Shown: piece after piece, positions 42,074 through 50,528 of the stretch
How the letters are laid out: each line of letters starts with the position of its first letter
Numbering within the stretch: position 1 is the first letter of the stretch
Assembly: GCF_022024175.1 (NCBI RefSeq)
Contig: NZ_CP091794.1
Coordinates: forward strand, 1,240,001-1,304,000
Direction of reading: 5' to 3'
DNA from: Prevotella communis
GTDB lineage: Bacteria > Bacteroidota > Bacteroidia > Bacteroidales > Bacteroidaceae
Length of the DNA stretch: 64,000 nt
The notes under the pieces: generated by a model
Database searches by the model: none
What the model was told of the DNA's origin: nothing
What the model saw: only the letters and a program-made list of their open reading frames with translations
Position numbers and translations under genes: made by a program

Positions 42074-42952
42074 ATGGGATTTTGGAAATCGTTTTTCGGA
42101 GGGGAGGAGAGTAACCCTGAAGAAGAGAAAAAGAATGCCGAGGCTAAAAACTTTGACGTGTTTAAATATGATGGCGTGAAAGCCATGCGCATGGGACAGT
42201 TTGATTATGCGGAGAAATGTTTTCGTGAGGCGCTGAAAATCCAGGAAGACTTGGAAGTGCATGATTATCTCTCTCAGACACTGATTCGCCTGAATCGTCT
42301 GGATGAGGCCCTGGAGGAGTTGAACATCATCATCAAGGCCGAACCGGATAATATTGCTATCATGTTGCATGCAGCCCATGTGGCTTATATGCAGGAGGAT
42401 TATGAACAGATGAAAAATTTCTGTGAACAGGCACTGGGTGTGGATGCTGAAAACGGCATGGCTAACTATATGGTGGCGCAGGCCGCTTTGGGTCAGGGTG
42501 ATCTGATTAACGGTATTGCCCGTTTGACCAAAGCTATCGTATTGAATGAACAACTGGGCGATGCCCGTCTGCTTCGTGCCAAGACACTTCTGAAACTGGG
42601 CGACGTGAATGGTGCGGAAGAGGATGTCAACTGGTTGATGGCGCATACCGAAGATGAAGAGGAGGTGCTGCTGATGGCTGCACGCGTGGCTCATGTCAAG
42701 GGACAGAATGATGATGCCCTTAATATTTATAATAAGGTGATAGACCTGAATCCCTTCCAGATGGATGCCTACAGGGAGCGCGGCCAGATACGCTACGAGC
42801 AGGGCGACAAGAAAGGTGCGGAGGAAGATATGCAGAAACTGCTGGAGATGAACCCCAACGAACTGGCCGATGTGAGTGGTGATTACTCGGCCGAAGGCGT
42901 GGAACAGGCTATGAAACGCGTCTATTCTGCCATTAATCCATTTGGATTGTAA
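42074..42952 (+). CDS. Tetratricopeptide-repeat protein
   Basis: A 292-residue cytoplasmic protein. After an acidic N-terminus (residues 1-30), about six TPR units follow from residue 35 (AMRMGQFDYAEKCFREALKI, then LDEALEELNIIIKAEPDN). Such proteins are scaffolds for other proteins. It has its own promoter and is followed after 17 bases by the Phe/Tyr operon promoter. It is not obviously linked to aromatic amino acid synthesis. Confidence 0.88.
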   Translation: MGFWKSFFGGEESNPEEEKKNAEAKNFDVFKYDGVKAMRMGQFDYAEKCFREALKIQEDLEVHDYLSQTLIRLNRLDEALEELNIIIKAEPDNIAIMLHAAHVAYMQEDYEQMKNFCEQALGVDAENGMANYMVAQAALGQGDLINGIARLTKAIVLNEQLGDARLLRAKTLLKLGDVNGAEEDVNWLMAHTEDEEEVLLMAARVAHVKGQNDDALNIYNKVIDLNPFQMDAYRERGQIRYEQGDKKGAEEDMQKLLEMNPNELADVSGDYSAEGVEQAMKRVYSAINPFGL

Positions 42953-42968
42953 AAAAAACAAGAAAAAG

Positions 42969-43000
42969 TTTGGTGATTTGAAAGAATTGTTATACTTTTG
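42969..43000 (+). promoter_or_regulatory. Promoter of the Phe/Tyr biosynthesis operon
   Basis: TTTG (42969-42972) and TACTTTTG (42993-43000) with a 20-bp spacer. Transcription would start near 43007, 22 bases before the leader peptide start. Confidence 0.75.
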
Positions 43001-43028
43001 CACTCGAAAATAACAAATAGTAACAAAA

Positions 43029-43103
43029 ATGATAAAATTTAATGCATACTTCTATTTTTATTATTACTTTACAAGCAATTGTGAAGCGGGTAGTCGTATG
43101 TAA
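43029..43103 (+). CDS. Phe/Tyr leader peptide, 24 aa
   Basis: Encodes a 24-residue peptide opening MIKFNAYFYFYYYF. It has four Phe and five Tyr, eight of them consecutive at residues 7-14. Such runs make ribosomes pause when charged Phe- or Tyr-tRNA is scarce. The downstream codons (residues 18-22) overlap the antiterminator segment at 43081-43090. The stop at 43101 lies just beyond it. The peptide probably has no function of its own; it senses aromatic amino acid supply. Confidence 0.88.
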   Translation: MIKFNAYFYFYYYFTSNCEAGSRM

Positions 43104-43177
43104 AAATGATGAGTTGTAACATTGAAAAAATTAAATAAGGCCCCGCTTCACGAAGAGTGACAGTGGGGTTTCTTTTT
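43081..43177 (+). promoter_or_regulatory. Phe/Tyr transcription attenuator
   Basis: The terminator is CCCCGCTTCAC (43141-43151) with GTGACAGTGGGG (43157-43168), one bulged C, then TTTCTTTTT. The segment GTGAAGCGGG (43081-43090), within the leader peptide codons, is an exact reverse complement of 43142-43151, so it can form an antiterminator instead. A ribosome stalled at the Phe/Tyr run leaves it free and transcription continues. A ribosome reaching the stop covers it and the terminator forms. This would couple operon expression to both Phe and Tyr supply. Confidence 0.85.
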
Positions 43178-43182
43178 AGCGT

Positions 43183-44013
43183 ATGAAGAGAATAGCAATA
43201 CAAGGAGAGATCGGGTCGTTCCACGACATCGCCGCCCATCAGTATTTCGAGGGAGAACAGTTGCAGTTGATTTGCTGCAACACCTTTGAACAGGTGTATG
43301 AGAGTATGCGTCAGGACCCCACGGTGATAGGTATGGCCGCCATCGAGAATACGATAGCAGGAAGTCTGTTGCACAACTACGAACTGCTGCGCGACAGTGG
43401 TACAACGGTGGTAGGTGAGCATAAGTTGCACATCACCCACTGCATCTGTTGTCTGCCAGAGGACGACTGGGACACCATCTCTGAGGTACACTCCCATCCT
43501 GTGGCCCTGATGCAGACGCGTCACTACCTGGAGCATCATCCCAATCTGCGTATTGTGGAAGGTGACGATACGGCAGGTTCGGCCAAGATGATAGCCGAGG
43601 GTCACCATAAGGGATGGGCTGCTATCTGTCATGCCGAGGCTGCAAAGCTCTATGGACTGAAGGTACTGGAGAACGGTATCGAGGACAACAAGCACAACTA
43701 TACACGTTTCCTGGTGTGTTCGGCACCTCAGAAGGCCGACATGCTGCGTCCGCTCGTGGAGTCAAACAAGGCTAGCATCGTCTTCTCCCTGCCTCACGAA
43801 GAGGGTTCGCTCTCAGCAGTACTTGCTATCCTGTCGTTCTATAAGATTAACCTGACAAAGATTCAGTCATTGCCCATCATCGGCAAGGAGTGGGAGTACC
43901 TGTTCTATGTGGATGTGACCTATAACGACCTGACCCGTTACCGTCAGGCGGTGGATGCCATTATCCCCCTGACACGTGATTTGAAAATCCTGGGAGAGTA
44001 TAGGGCGATTTGA
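43183..44013 (+). CDS. pheA: Prephenate dehydratase
   Basis: Converts prephenate to phenylpyruvate for phenylalanine. The 276-residue protein has the catalytic domain (residues 1-180; AIQGEIGSFHDIAAHQYF, AAIENTIAGSLLHNYELL, NYTRFLVC with the Thr-Arg-Phe motif). A C-terminal ACT domain follows (SIVFSLPHEEGSLSAVLAIL), the usual site of Phe feedback. The ESRP motif of the ACT domain is changed to QSLP. It has no chorismate mutase domain, which is supplied by the DAHP synthase fusion two genes downstream. It starts 6 bases after the attenuator. Confidence 0.95.
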   Translation: MKRIAIQGEIGSFHDIAAHQYFEGEQLQLICCNTFEQVYESMRQDPTVIGMAAIENTIAGSLLHNYELLRDSGTTVVGEHKLHITHCICCLPEDDWDTISEVHSHPVALMQTRHYLEHHPNLRIVEGDDTAGSAKMIAEGHHKGWAAICHAEAAKLYGLKVLENGIEDNKHNYTRFLVCSAPQKADMLRPLVESNKASIVFSLPHEEGSLSAVLAILSFYKINLTKIQSLPIIGKEWEYLFYVDVTYNDLTRYRQAVDAIIPLTRDLKILGEYRAI

Positions 44014-44045
44014 GATTTGAGGTTTAAGATTTTGATTTGATAATT

Positions 44046-45206
44046 ATGATACAACCAGCAGACAGATTAAGTTTAGTACAGGAGTACTACTTCAGCAGGA
44101 AACTGAAGGAGGTGGCACAACTCAATGCCGAAGGTAAGGATATTATCTCACTGGCCATCGGCAGTCCGGATATGCCTCCTTCAAAGCAGACCATCGACAA
44201 ACTGTGTGAGGTGGCCAACCAGCCCAATGCACACGGCTATCAGCCTACACAGGGTACACCTGAGTTGCGCGAGGCTATGGCACAGTTCTATAAGCGCTGG
44301 TATAACGTAGATATCGACGCCAAGACCGAGGTGCTGCCCCTGATAGGTTCCAAAGAGGGTATCCTGCACGTGACGCTGGCCTTCGTGAATCCTGGCGATG
44401 AGGTACTGGTGCCTAATCCTGGCTATCCCACATACACCTCGCTCTCAAAGATTCTGGGCGCAAGGATTGTGAACTACAACCTGCGTGAGGATAATGGCTG
44501 GCAGCCTGACTTCGATGAGCTGGAGAAGATGGATCTCTCGAAGGTTAAGCTGATGTGGACCAACTATCCCAATATGCCAACGGGTGGTCGTGCCCAGATG
44601 AAGACCTATGAGCGCCTGGTGAAATTTGCCAGGGACCACGACATTGTAGTGGTCAACGACAATCCCTACAGCTTCATCCTGAGCGAGGAGCACCTGAGCA
44701 TCCTGCAGGTACCAGGCGCTAAGGACTGCTGTATTGAGTTCAACTCGATGTCGAAGAGCCATAATATGCCAGGCTGGCGTGTGGGCCTCTGTGCCTCAAA
44801 TCCACAGTTCATCCAGTGGATACTGAAGGTACAGTCCAATATTGAGAGTGGTACATTCCGTGGCATCCAACTGGCAGCTGCCGAGGCCTATAAGAATGAT
44901 GAGGCTTGGCATCGCGAATATAACATCGAGACCTATGCCCGTCGTCGCCAGTGGGCCGAGAAGATTATGGATGTGCTGGGCTGTACGTACGACAAGAATC
45001 AGGTGGGCATGTTCCTCTGGGGCAAGATACCTGCTGAAATTCAGAACGTGGAAGACCTGACGGAGCGTGTGCTCCATGAGGCTCGCGTCTTCATCACCCC
45101 AGGCTTTATCTTTGGTTCAAATGGTGAGCGTTATATCCGTATCTCGCTGTGTGCCAAGGAGGAAAAGATACAAGAAGCATTAGAAAGAATCAAAAAAGCA
45201 TTATAA
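44046..45206 (+). CDS. Class I/II aminotransferase of the aromatic operon
   Basis: A PLP-dependent aminotransferase, 386 residues, probably making Phe and Tyr from their keto acids or aspartate-linked amino groups. It shows the N-terminal SLAIGSPDMPP, the NYPNMPTGG segment and the PLP-binding lysine in FNSMSKSHNMPGWRVG. The layout resembles the LL-diaminopimelate/aspartate aminotransferase group. It starts with the ATG at 44046, 32 bases after pheA, and is followed by DAHP synthase after 3 bases. The position between pheA and aroF/tyrA makes an aromatic role likely. Confidence 0.88.
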   Translation: MIQPADRLSLVQEYYFSRKLKEVAQLNAEGKDIISLAIGSPDMPPSKQTIDKLCEVANQPNAHGYQPTQGTPELREAMAQFYKRWYNVDIDAKTEVLPLIGSKEGILHVTLAFVNPGDEVLVPNPGYPTYTSLSKILGARIVNYNLREDNGWQPDFDELEKMDLSKVKLMWTNYPNMPTGGRAQMKTYERLVKFARDHDIVVVNDNPYSFILSEEHLSILQVPGAKDCCIEFNSMSKSHNMPGWRVGLCASNPQFIQWILKVQSNIESGTFRGIQLAAAEAYKNDEAWHREYNIETYARRRQWAEKIMDVLGCTYDKNQVGMFLWGKIPAEIQNVEDLTERVLHEARVFITPGFIFGSNGERYIRISLCAKEEKIQEALERIKKAL

Positions 45207-45209
45207 GAT

Positions 45210-46274
45210 ATGGAACTGGAACTAGAAAAACTGAACCTTCCGAGTGACAATGAACGTCCCTTTGTGATTGCAGGCCCTTGTTCTGCAGAGACCGAGGAAC
45301 AAGTGATGACCACTGCCAAGCAGTTGGCAATGAAAGGATGCCACAACTTCCGTGCTGGTGTGTGGAAGCCTCGTACGAAGCCAGGCGGCTTTGAGGGTCA
45401 CGGCGAACCAGCCCTGCAATGGCTGAAGCAGGTGAAAGAGGAAACGAAGATGTTGGTTTCTACCGAGGTGGCAACCCCCGAGCACGTAGAACTGGCCCTG
45501 AAGTATGGCATTGATATCCTGTGGATAGGTGCCCGCACATCGGCCAACCCCTTTGCTATGCAGGCCCTAGCCGACTCGCTGAAGGGTGTTGACATCCCTG
45601 TGTTTGTGAAGAACCCAGTGAACCCCGACCTGGAACTGTGGATTGGTGCGTTGGAGCGCCTCAATCAGGCTGGCGTGAAGCGTCTGGGTGCCATTCACCG
45701 TGGTTTCTCTTCCTACGACAAGAAAATCTATCGTAACATGCCTATGTGGCAGATTCCTATCGAGTTGCATCGTCGTATTCCTGAGTTGCCAATCATCAGC
45801 GACCCCAGTCATATCGGTGGACGTCGTGAACTGATTGCTCCGCTGTGCCAGCAGGCTATGGACCTGGGCTTCGACGGCCTGATTGTGGAGAGCCACTGTG
45901 ACCCGGACAAGGCATGGAGCGATGCCGCCCAGCAGGTGACGCCCGATGTGCTCGACTATATCCTCTCGCTGCTCGTTATCCGCGACGAGCACGCCACCAC
46001 AGAAGGCATCCAGCAGTTGCGCAAGCAGATTGACGAACTGGACAACCAGTTGATGGACCTCCTGGCTAAGCGTATGCGTGTGTGCCGTGAGATTGGTCAG
46101 TATAAGAAAGAGCATAATATGACCGTGCTGCAGACCTCGCGCTACAACGAGATTCTGGCCAAGCGAGGCGCGCAGGGTTCGCTTCTGGGCATGGGTTCCG
46201 AGTTTGTGGCAAAAGTCTTCGAGGGCATCCACGAAGAGAGTGTAAGACAACAGATTGAAATTATCAACAAATAA
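45210..46274 (+). CDS. Bifunctional DAHP synthase/chorismate mutase
   Basis: The 354-residue protein joins the first shikimate step to chorismate mutase. Residues 1-260 are a type Ibeta (KDO8P-like) DAHP synthase (PFVIAGPCSAETEEQV, GVWKPRTKPGGFEG, DPSHIGGRRELI). Residues 265-354 are an AroQ-type chorismate mutase (LRKQIDELDNQLMDLLAKRM). The fusion is standard in Bacteroidetes. The mutase product prephenate feeds PheA and TyrA in the same operon. It starts 3 bases after the aminotransferase gene. Confidence 0.95.
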   Translation: MELELEKLNLPSDNERPFVIAGPCSAETEEQVMTTAKQLAMKGCHNFRAGVWKPRTKPGGFEGHGEPALQWLKQVKEETKMLVSTEVATPEHVELALKYGIDILWIGARTSANPFAMQALADSLKGVDIPVFVKNPVNPDLELWIGALERLNQAGVKRLGAIHRGFSSYDKKIYRNMPMWQIPIELHRRIPELPIISDPSHIGGRRELIAPLCQQAMDLGFDGLIVESHCDPDKAWSDAAQQVTPDVLDYILSLLVIRDEHATTEGIQQLRKQIDELDNQLMDLLAKRMRVCREIGQYKKEHNMTVLQTSRYNEILAKRGAQGSLLGMGSEFVAKVFEGIHEESVRQQIEIINK

Positions 46275-46277
46275 GAA

Positions 46278-47072
46278 ATGCGAATATTAGTGATGGGAGC
46301 AGGCAAGATGGGAAGTTTCTTCATCGACCTGCTGAGTTTTGACCACGAGGTGGCTGTGTTCGAGCGCGATGCCAAGCGCATGCGTTTCACCTACAACTGC
46401 CAGCGGTTTACTACTTACGAAGAGATTCAGGCCTTCAAGCCCGAGCTGCTGATTAATGCCGTGACGCTGAAATACACCATCCCCGTGTTCCAGGAGGTGA
46501 TACCCTATCTGCCCAAGGAGTGCATCATCAGCGACATAGCCTCCGTGAAGACCGACCTGAAGGACTTCTACGAGCAGACGGGCATGCGCTACGTGTCCAC
46601 GCACCCCATGTTTGGACCCACGTTTGCCAACCTGCAGCAACTGTCAGAGGAGAACGCCATCATCATCCAGGAGGGCGACTGCATGGGGCGCTGCTTCTTC
46701 AAGGACCTCTACCAGAAGCTGGGGCTCAACATCTACGAGTACACCTTCGAGGAGCACGATAAGACGGTGGCCTACTCGCTGAGTATCCCCTTCGTCTCCA
46801 CCTTTGTCTTTGCGGCCGTGATGAAACATCAGGATGCGCCCGGCACCACCTTCAAGCGCCACATGCGCATTGCCAAGGGCGTGCTCAATGAGGACGACTA
46901 CCTGTTGCAGGAAATCCTGTTCAACCCCTACACCCACGATCAGGTGTCGCAAATCCGTACAGAATTAAAGGAGCTGCTCGAGATTATCGACACAAAAGAT
47001 GCTGCCGCCATGAAGCGCTATCTCACCAAGATTCGCGACAATGTGCGCCGCGACATTGAAATAAAGCGATAG
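46278..47072 (+). CDS. tyrA: Prephenate dehydrogenase
   Basis: Converts prephenate to 4-hydroxyphenylpyruvate for tyrosine. The 264-residue protein has an N-terminal Rossmann motif (MGAGKMGSFF, residues 6-15) and conserved YVSTHPMFGPTFANLQQL with the active-site His. A helical C-terminal domain follows (TVAYSLSIPFVSTFVFAAVM). It lacks a fused chorismate mutase or ACT domain. It starts 3 bases after the DAHP synthase gene and ends the operon at a terminator. Confidence 0.95.
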   Translation: MRILVMGAGKMGSFFIDLLSFDHEVAVFERDAKRMRFTYNCQRFTTYEEIQAFKPELLINAVTLKYTIPVFQEVIPYLPKECIISDIASVKTDLKDFYEQTGMRYVSTHPMFGPTFANLQQLSEENAIIIQEGDCMGRCFFKDLYQKLGLNIYEYTFEEHDKTVAYSLSIPFVSTFVFAAVMKHQDAPGTTFKRHMRIAKGVLNEDDYLLQEILFNPYTHDQVSQIRTELKELLEIIDTKDAAAMKRYLTKIRDNVRRDIEIKR

Positions 47073-47081
47073 AAAAACGAG

Positions 47082-47119
47082 AAAATCTGGTTATTCGCAA
47101 TGGATAATCAGATTTTTTT
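47082..47119 (+). terminator. Terminator of the Phe/Tyr operon
   Basis: AAAATCTGGTTATTC and GGATAATCAGATTTT form a 15-bp stem, two of the pairs being G-T, and run into T residues. It lies between tyrA and the pheT promoter. Confidence 0.8.
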
Positions 47120-47151
47120 TGGCGTTAATTGCAATTTATTTTGTACCTTTG
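47118..47151 (+). promoter_or_regulatory. Promoter for pheT
   Basis: TTTG (47118-47121, overlapping the terminator tail) and TACCTTTG (47144-47151) with a 22-bp spacer. Confidence 0.6.
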
Positions 47152-47185
47152 CAGCCGAATTCGAATTTAAACAATTGTTTTAGGA

Positions 47186-49633
47186 ATGAATATTTCTTAT
47201 AAATGGCTGAAAGAATACGTTGATTTCGACCTTTCGCCGCAGCAGGTATGTGATGCGCTGACCTCTACGGGACTTGAAGTTGACGCTCTGGAAGAAGTGC
47301 AGTCCATTCGTGGTGGGCTGAAAGGACTCTACGTGGGCAAGGTGCTCACTTGCGAAGTGCATCCCAACTCTGATCACCTGCACGTGACCACAGTTGACCT
47401 GGGCAAGGGCGAACCCTCACAGATTGTGTGTGGTGCACCCAATGTGGCTGCTGGTCAGAAAGTTATCGTGGCCGACCTGGGTTGCGTGCTCTACGACGGC
47501 GACCAGGAATTTGTTATCAAGAAATCCAAACTGCGTGGCGTCGAGTCTAACGGTATGATCTGTGCCGAGGACGAGATAGGCGTGGGCACCAGTCATGATG
47601 GTATCATCGTGCTGCCCGACGACGCCGTGGTAGGTACGCCCGCTGCCGAGTATTACAATCTGGAGAGCGACTGGCTCATCGAGGTGGACATCACTGCCAA
47701 CCGTGCCGATGCCCTGTCTCATTGGGGCGTGGCGCGCGACCTCTACGCCTGGCTCAAGCAAAACGGCTACGAGACAAGTCTGCACCGCCCCTCCGACGAC
47801 GCTTTCGCTGTCGACAATCACGACCTCCCCATCGAGGTGGAGATTCAGAACACAGAGGCCTGCAAGCGCTATGCCTGCGTGAGCGTCAGTGGTTGCCAGG
47901 TGAAGGAGTCGCCCGACTGGCTGAAGAACAAGCTGACCACCATCGGTTTGCGTCCTATCAATAATATCGTGGACATCACCAACTATGTGATGATGGCCTA
48001 CGGCCAACCCCTGCACACCTTTGATGCCGATATGGTGAAGGGTCGCAAGATTGTGGTGAAGACGATGCCCGAGGGCACACCCTTCGTGACCCTCGACGGC
48101 GAGGAGCACAAGCTCTCTGAGCGCGACCTGGCTATCTGCAATGCAGAGGAGCCCATGTGTATAGCCGGCGTATTCGGTGGCAAGGGTAGCGGCACCTACG
48201 AGACCACGACAAACGTGGTGCTCGAGAGCGCCTACTTCCATCCCACGTGGATTCGCAAGTCGGCCCGCCGTCACGGCTTGAGCACCGACGCCTCGTTCCG
48301 CTTTGAGCGTGGCATCGACCCCAATGGCGTGATCTACGCCCTGAAGCAGGCCGCCCTGCTCTGCAAGGAGTTGGCTGGCGGAAAGGTGTCTATGGAGATT
48401 TGCGACGTCTATCCAGAGAAGATGGAGAATGCCGTCGTCGATTTGCAGTACAGCTACGTGCACAACCTCGTGGGCAAGGATATCCCCGTAGAAACCATCA
48501 AGAATATCTGTCAGACGCTGGAGATGAAGGTGCTCCAGGAGACGGCCGAGGGCTTGAAACTGGAGATTCCCGCCTATCGCGTGGACGTCACTCGCCCCTG
48601 CGACGTGGTAGAGGATATCCTGCGTATCTATGGCTATAATAATGTGGAGATACCCACACAGCTGAAGTCGAGCCTCGTCATCAAGGGCGAGGAAGACCGC
48701 AAGCACAAGTTGCAGAACCTGGTGTCTGAGCAGCTGGTGGGTGCTGGCTTCAACGAGATACTGAACAACTCGCTCACCAAGACTGCCTACTATGGTGAGA
48801 GCGACACCGTGGTGAAGATTATGAACCCCCTGTCGAGCGACCTTGGCGTGATGCGTCAGACGCTGCTCTACGGCGGTCTTGAGAGCGTGGAGCACAATGT
48901 GAAGCGCAAGCAGGCCAACCTGCGTTTCTTCGAGTTTGGCAACTGCTATTTCTTCGACCCCGAGAAGCTGAACGAGGAGAATCCTATTCAGGCCTACAAG
49001 GAAGAGAACTTCATGGGCATCTGGGTCACCGGTAAGCGTGTAGAGGGCTCTTGGGCTCATCCCAACGAGGACTCTACCTACTACGAACTGGCCGCTTATG
49101 TGCAGAATATCCTGAGTCGCATAGGCATGAAGCAGGGCCTGATGGTGCAGAAGAAGAGCGAGAATCCTGATTTCTCTGCCGGCATCGTCATCGAGAACCG
49201 CGGCGGCAAGAAACTCATCGAGATGGGTATCCTGTCAAAGAAGCTGCTGAAGCAGTTCGACCTGCAGCAACCCGTCTATTTCGCCGAACTCAACTGGACG
49301 CAACTGATGAAGGCCACGAAGAAGAACGAGGTGACCTTCACCGAGATTTCCAAGCATCCTGCCGTGAGTCGCGACCTGGCTCTGCTTGTTGACAATGCCG
49401 TGGAGTTTGCCCAGATAGAGCAGATTGCCCGTCAGACGGAGAAGAAACTGCTGAAGAAGGTAGAGCTCTTCGACGTCTATGAGGGTAAGAACCTGCCTGA
49501 GGGCAAGAAGTCGTATGCAGTGAACTTCATCCTGCAGGACACAGAGAAGACCATGAACGACAAGCAGATTGATGCCATCATGCAGAAGCTGATTGCCAAC
49601 CTGAAGAAGCAGCTAAATGCTGAACTTCGTTAA
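47186..49633 (+). CDS. pheT: Phenylalanyl-tRNA synthetase beta subunit
   Basis: Charges tRNA(Phe) as part of an alpha2-beta2 enzyme. The 815-residue protein has the usual length and domains: N-terminal part MNISYKWLKEYVDFDLSPQQ, a tRNA-binding domain (residues 40-150), B3/B4 editing domain (about 210-400, NIVDITNYVMMAYGQPLHTF), B5 and the core, then a C-terminal anticodon-binding domain (from about 710, EISKHPAVSRDLALLVDN). pheS is not next to it, which is common in Bacteroidetes. It lies right after the Phe/Tyr operon but has its own promoter. Confidence 0.96.
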   Translation: MNISYKWLKEYVDFDLSPQQVCDALTSTGLEVDALEEVQSIRGGLKGLYVGKVLTCEVHPNSDHLHVTTVDLGKGEPSQIVCGAPNVAAGQKVIVADLGCVLYDGDQEFVIKKSKLRGVESNGMICAEDEIGVGTSHDGIIVLPDDAVVGTPAAEYYNLESDWLIEVDITANRADALSHWGVARDLYAWLKQNGYETSLHRPSDDAFAVDNHDLPIEVEIQNTEACKRYACVSVSGCQVKESPDWLKNKLTTIGLRPINNIVDITNYVMMAYGQPLHTFDADMVKGRKIVVKTMPEGTPFVTLDGEEHKLSERDLAICNAEEPMCIAGVFGGKGSGTYETTTNVVLESAYFHPTWIRKSARRHGLSTDASFRFERGIDPNGVIYALKQAALLCKELAGGKVSMEICDVYPEKMENAVVDLQYSYVHNLVGKDIPVETIKNICQTLEMKVLQETAEGLKLEIPAYRVDVTRPCDVVEDILRIYGYNNVEIPTQLKSSLVIKGEEDRKHKLQNLVSEQLVGAGFNEILNNSLTKTAYYGESDTVVKIMNPLSSDLGVMRQTLLYGGLESVEHNVKRKQANLRFFEFGNCYFFDPEKLNEENPIQAYKEENFMGIWVTGKRVEGSWAHPNEDSTYYELAAYVQNILSRIGMKQGLMVQKKSENPDFSAGIVIENRGGKKLIEMGILSKKLLKQFDLQQPVYFAELNWTQLMKATKKNEVTFTEISKHPAVSRDLALLVDNAVEFAQIEQIARQTEKKLLKKVELFDVYEGKNLPEGKKSYAVNFILQDTEKTMNDKQIDAIMQKLIANLKKQLNAELR

Positions 49634-49661
49634 TTTAGAATTAAGAATTTAGAATTAAGAA
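49634..49661. repeat. Two 14-bp tandem repeats in the pheT-yebC gap
   Basis: TTTAGAATTAAGAA occurs twice in exact tandem directly after the pheT stop. Confidence 0.8.
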
Positions 49662-49670
49662 TTAAATACA

Positions 49671-50402
49671 ATGGGAAGAGCATTTGAATATCGTAAAGCT
49701 ACAAAGCTGAAGAGATGGGGCCACATGGCCAAGACATTTACAAAAATCGGCAAGCAGATTGCCATCGCCGTGAAGGCTGGTGGTCCTGAGCCCGAGAACA
49801 ACCCTGCGCTGCGTGCTATCATTGCCAACGCCAAGCGCGAGAACATGCCAAAGGACAACATTGAGCGTGCTATCAAGAACGCTATGGGTAAGGACCAGAG
49901 CGACTATAAGGAGGTGAACTACGAGGGATACGGTCCTCACGGCATCGCTATCTTCGTGGAGACGCTGACCGACAACACCACCCGCACCGTGGGCGACGTG
50001 CGCTCCGTGTTCAACAAGTTTAATGGCAACCTGGGCACACAGGGCTCACTGTCGTTCCTCTTCGACCACAAGGCAGTGTTCACCTTCAAGAAGAAGGACG
50101 GACTGGATATGGACGAGATGATTCTCGACCTGATTGACTACGGCGTGGAGGACGAGTACGACGAGGACGAGGAGGAGAACAGCATCACTATCTATGCCGA
50201 CCCTTCAAGCTTCAGCGCAGTGCAGAAGCATCTGGAGGAGAACGGTTTCGAGGTGACCGGTGCCGAGTTCACTCGTATTCCTAACGACCTGAAGGACGTG
50301 ACGGCCGAGCAGCGCGAGACCATCGACAAGATGGTGGAGAAGCTCGAGGACTTCGACGACGTGCAGACCGTCTATACCAACATGAAGCCCGAGGAGGCGT
50401 AA
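49671..50402 (+). CDS. YebC/PmpR-family transcriptional regulator or translation factor
   Basis: A 243-residue protein of the YebC family. It opens MGRAFEYRKATKLKRWGHMA and contains NPALRAIIANAKRENMPKDN and DLIDYGVEDEYDED. Members act as DNA-binding regulators or relieve ribosome stalling at proline runs. It lies 37 bases downstream of pheT and ends before a clear terminator. The acidic insert near residues 160-170 is typical. Confidence 0.92.
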   Translation: MGRAFEYRKATKLKRWGHMAKTFTKIGKQIAIAVKAGGPEPENNPALRAIIANAKRENMPKDNIERAIKNAMGKDQSDYKEVNYEGYGPHGIAIFVETLTDNTTRTVGDVRSVFNKFNGNLGTQGSLSFLFDHKAVFTFKKKDGLDMDEMILDLIDYGVEDEYDEDEEENSITIYADPSSFSAVQKHLEENGFEVTGAEFTRIPNDLKDVTAEQRETIDKMVEKLEDFDDVQTVYTNMKPEEA

Positions 50403-50422
50403 GGCCTTGCCGCGTTTCGTAT

Positions 50423-50458
50423 AAAAAAAAGCGAGAATCTTTAGGTTTCTCGCTTTTT
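50423..50458 (+). terminator. Terminator after the YebC-family gene
   Basis: GCGAGAA (50431-50437) and TTCTCGC (50447-50453), flanked by A and T runs that extend the stem. Confidence 0.85.
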
Positions 50459-50460
50459 CT

Positions 50461-50492
50461 TTTGCTTGTATCGCTTTTTTTTCGTACCTTTG
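50461..50492 (+). promoter_or_regulatory. Promoter of the GH28-GH2 operon
   Basis: TTTG (50461-50464) and TACCTTTG (50485-50492) with a 20-bp spacer, 37 bases before the GH28 start. Confidence 0.75.
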
Positions 50493-50528
50493 GCGCCAAA
50501 CTAAAATACTCAAAACAAAATACTAACT

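Noticed and set aside
47417..49060. A 547-codon open frame on the minus strand opposite pheT
   Set aside because: pheT is unambiguous; the frame has no family resemblance and low-complexity composition.
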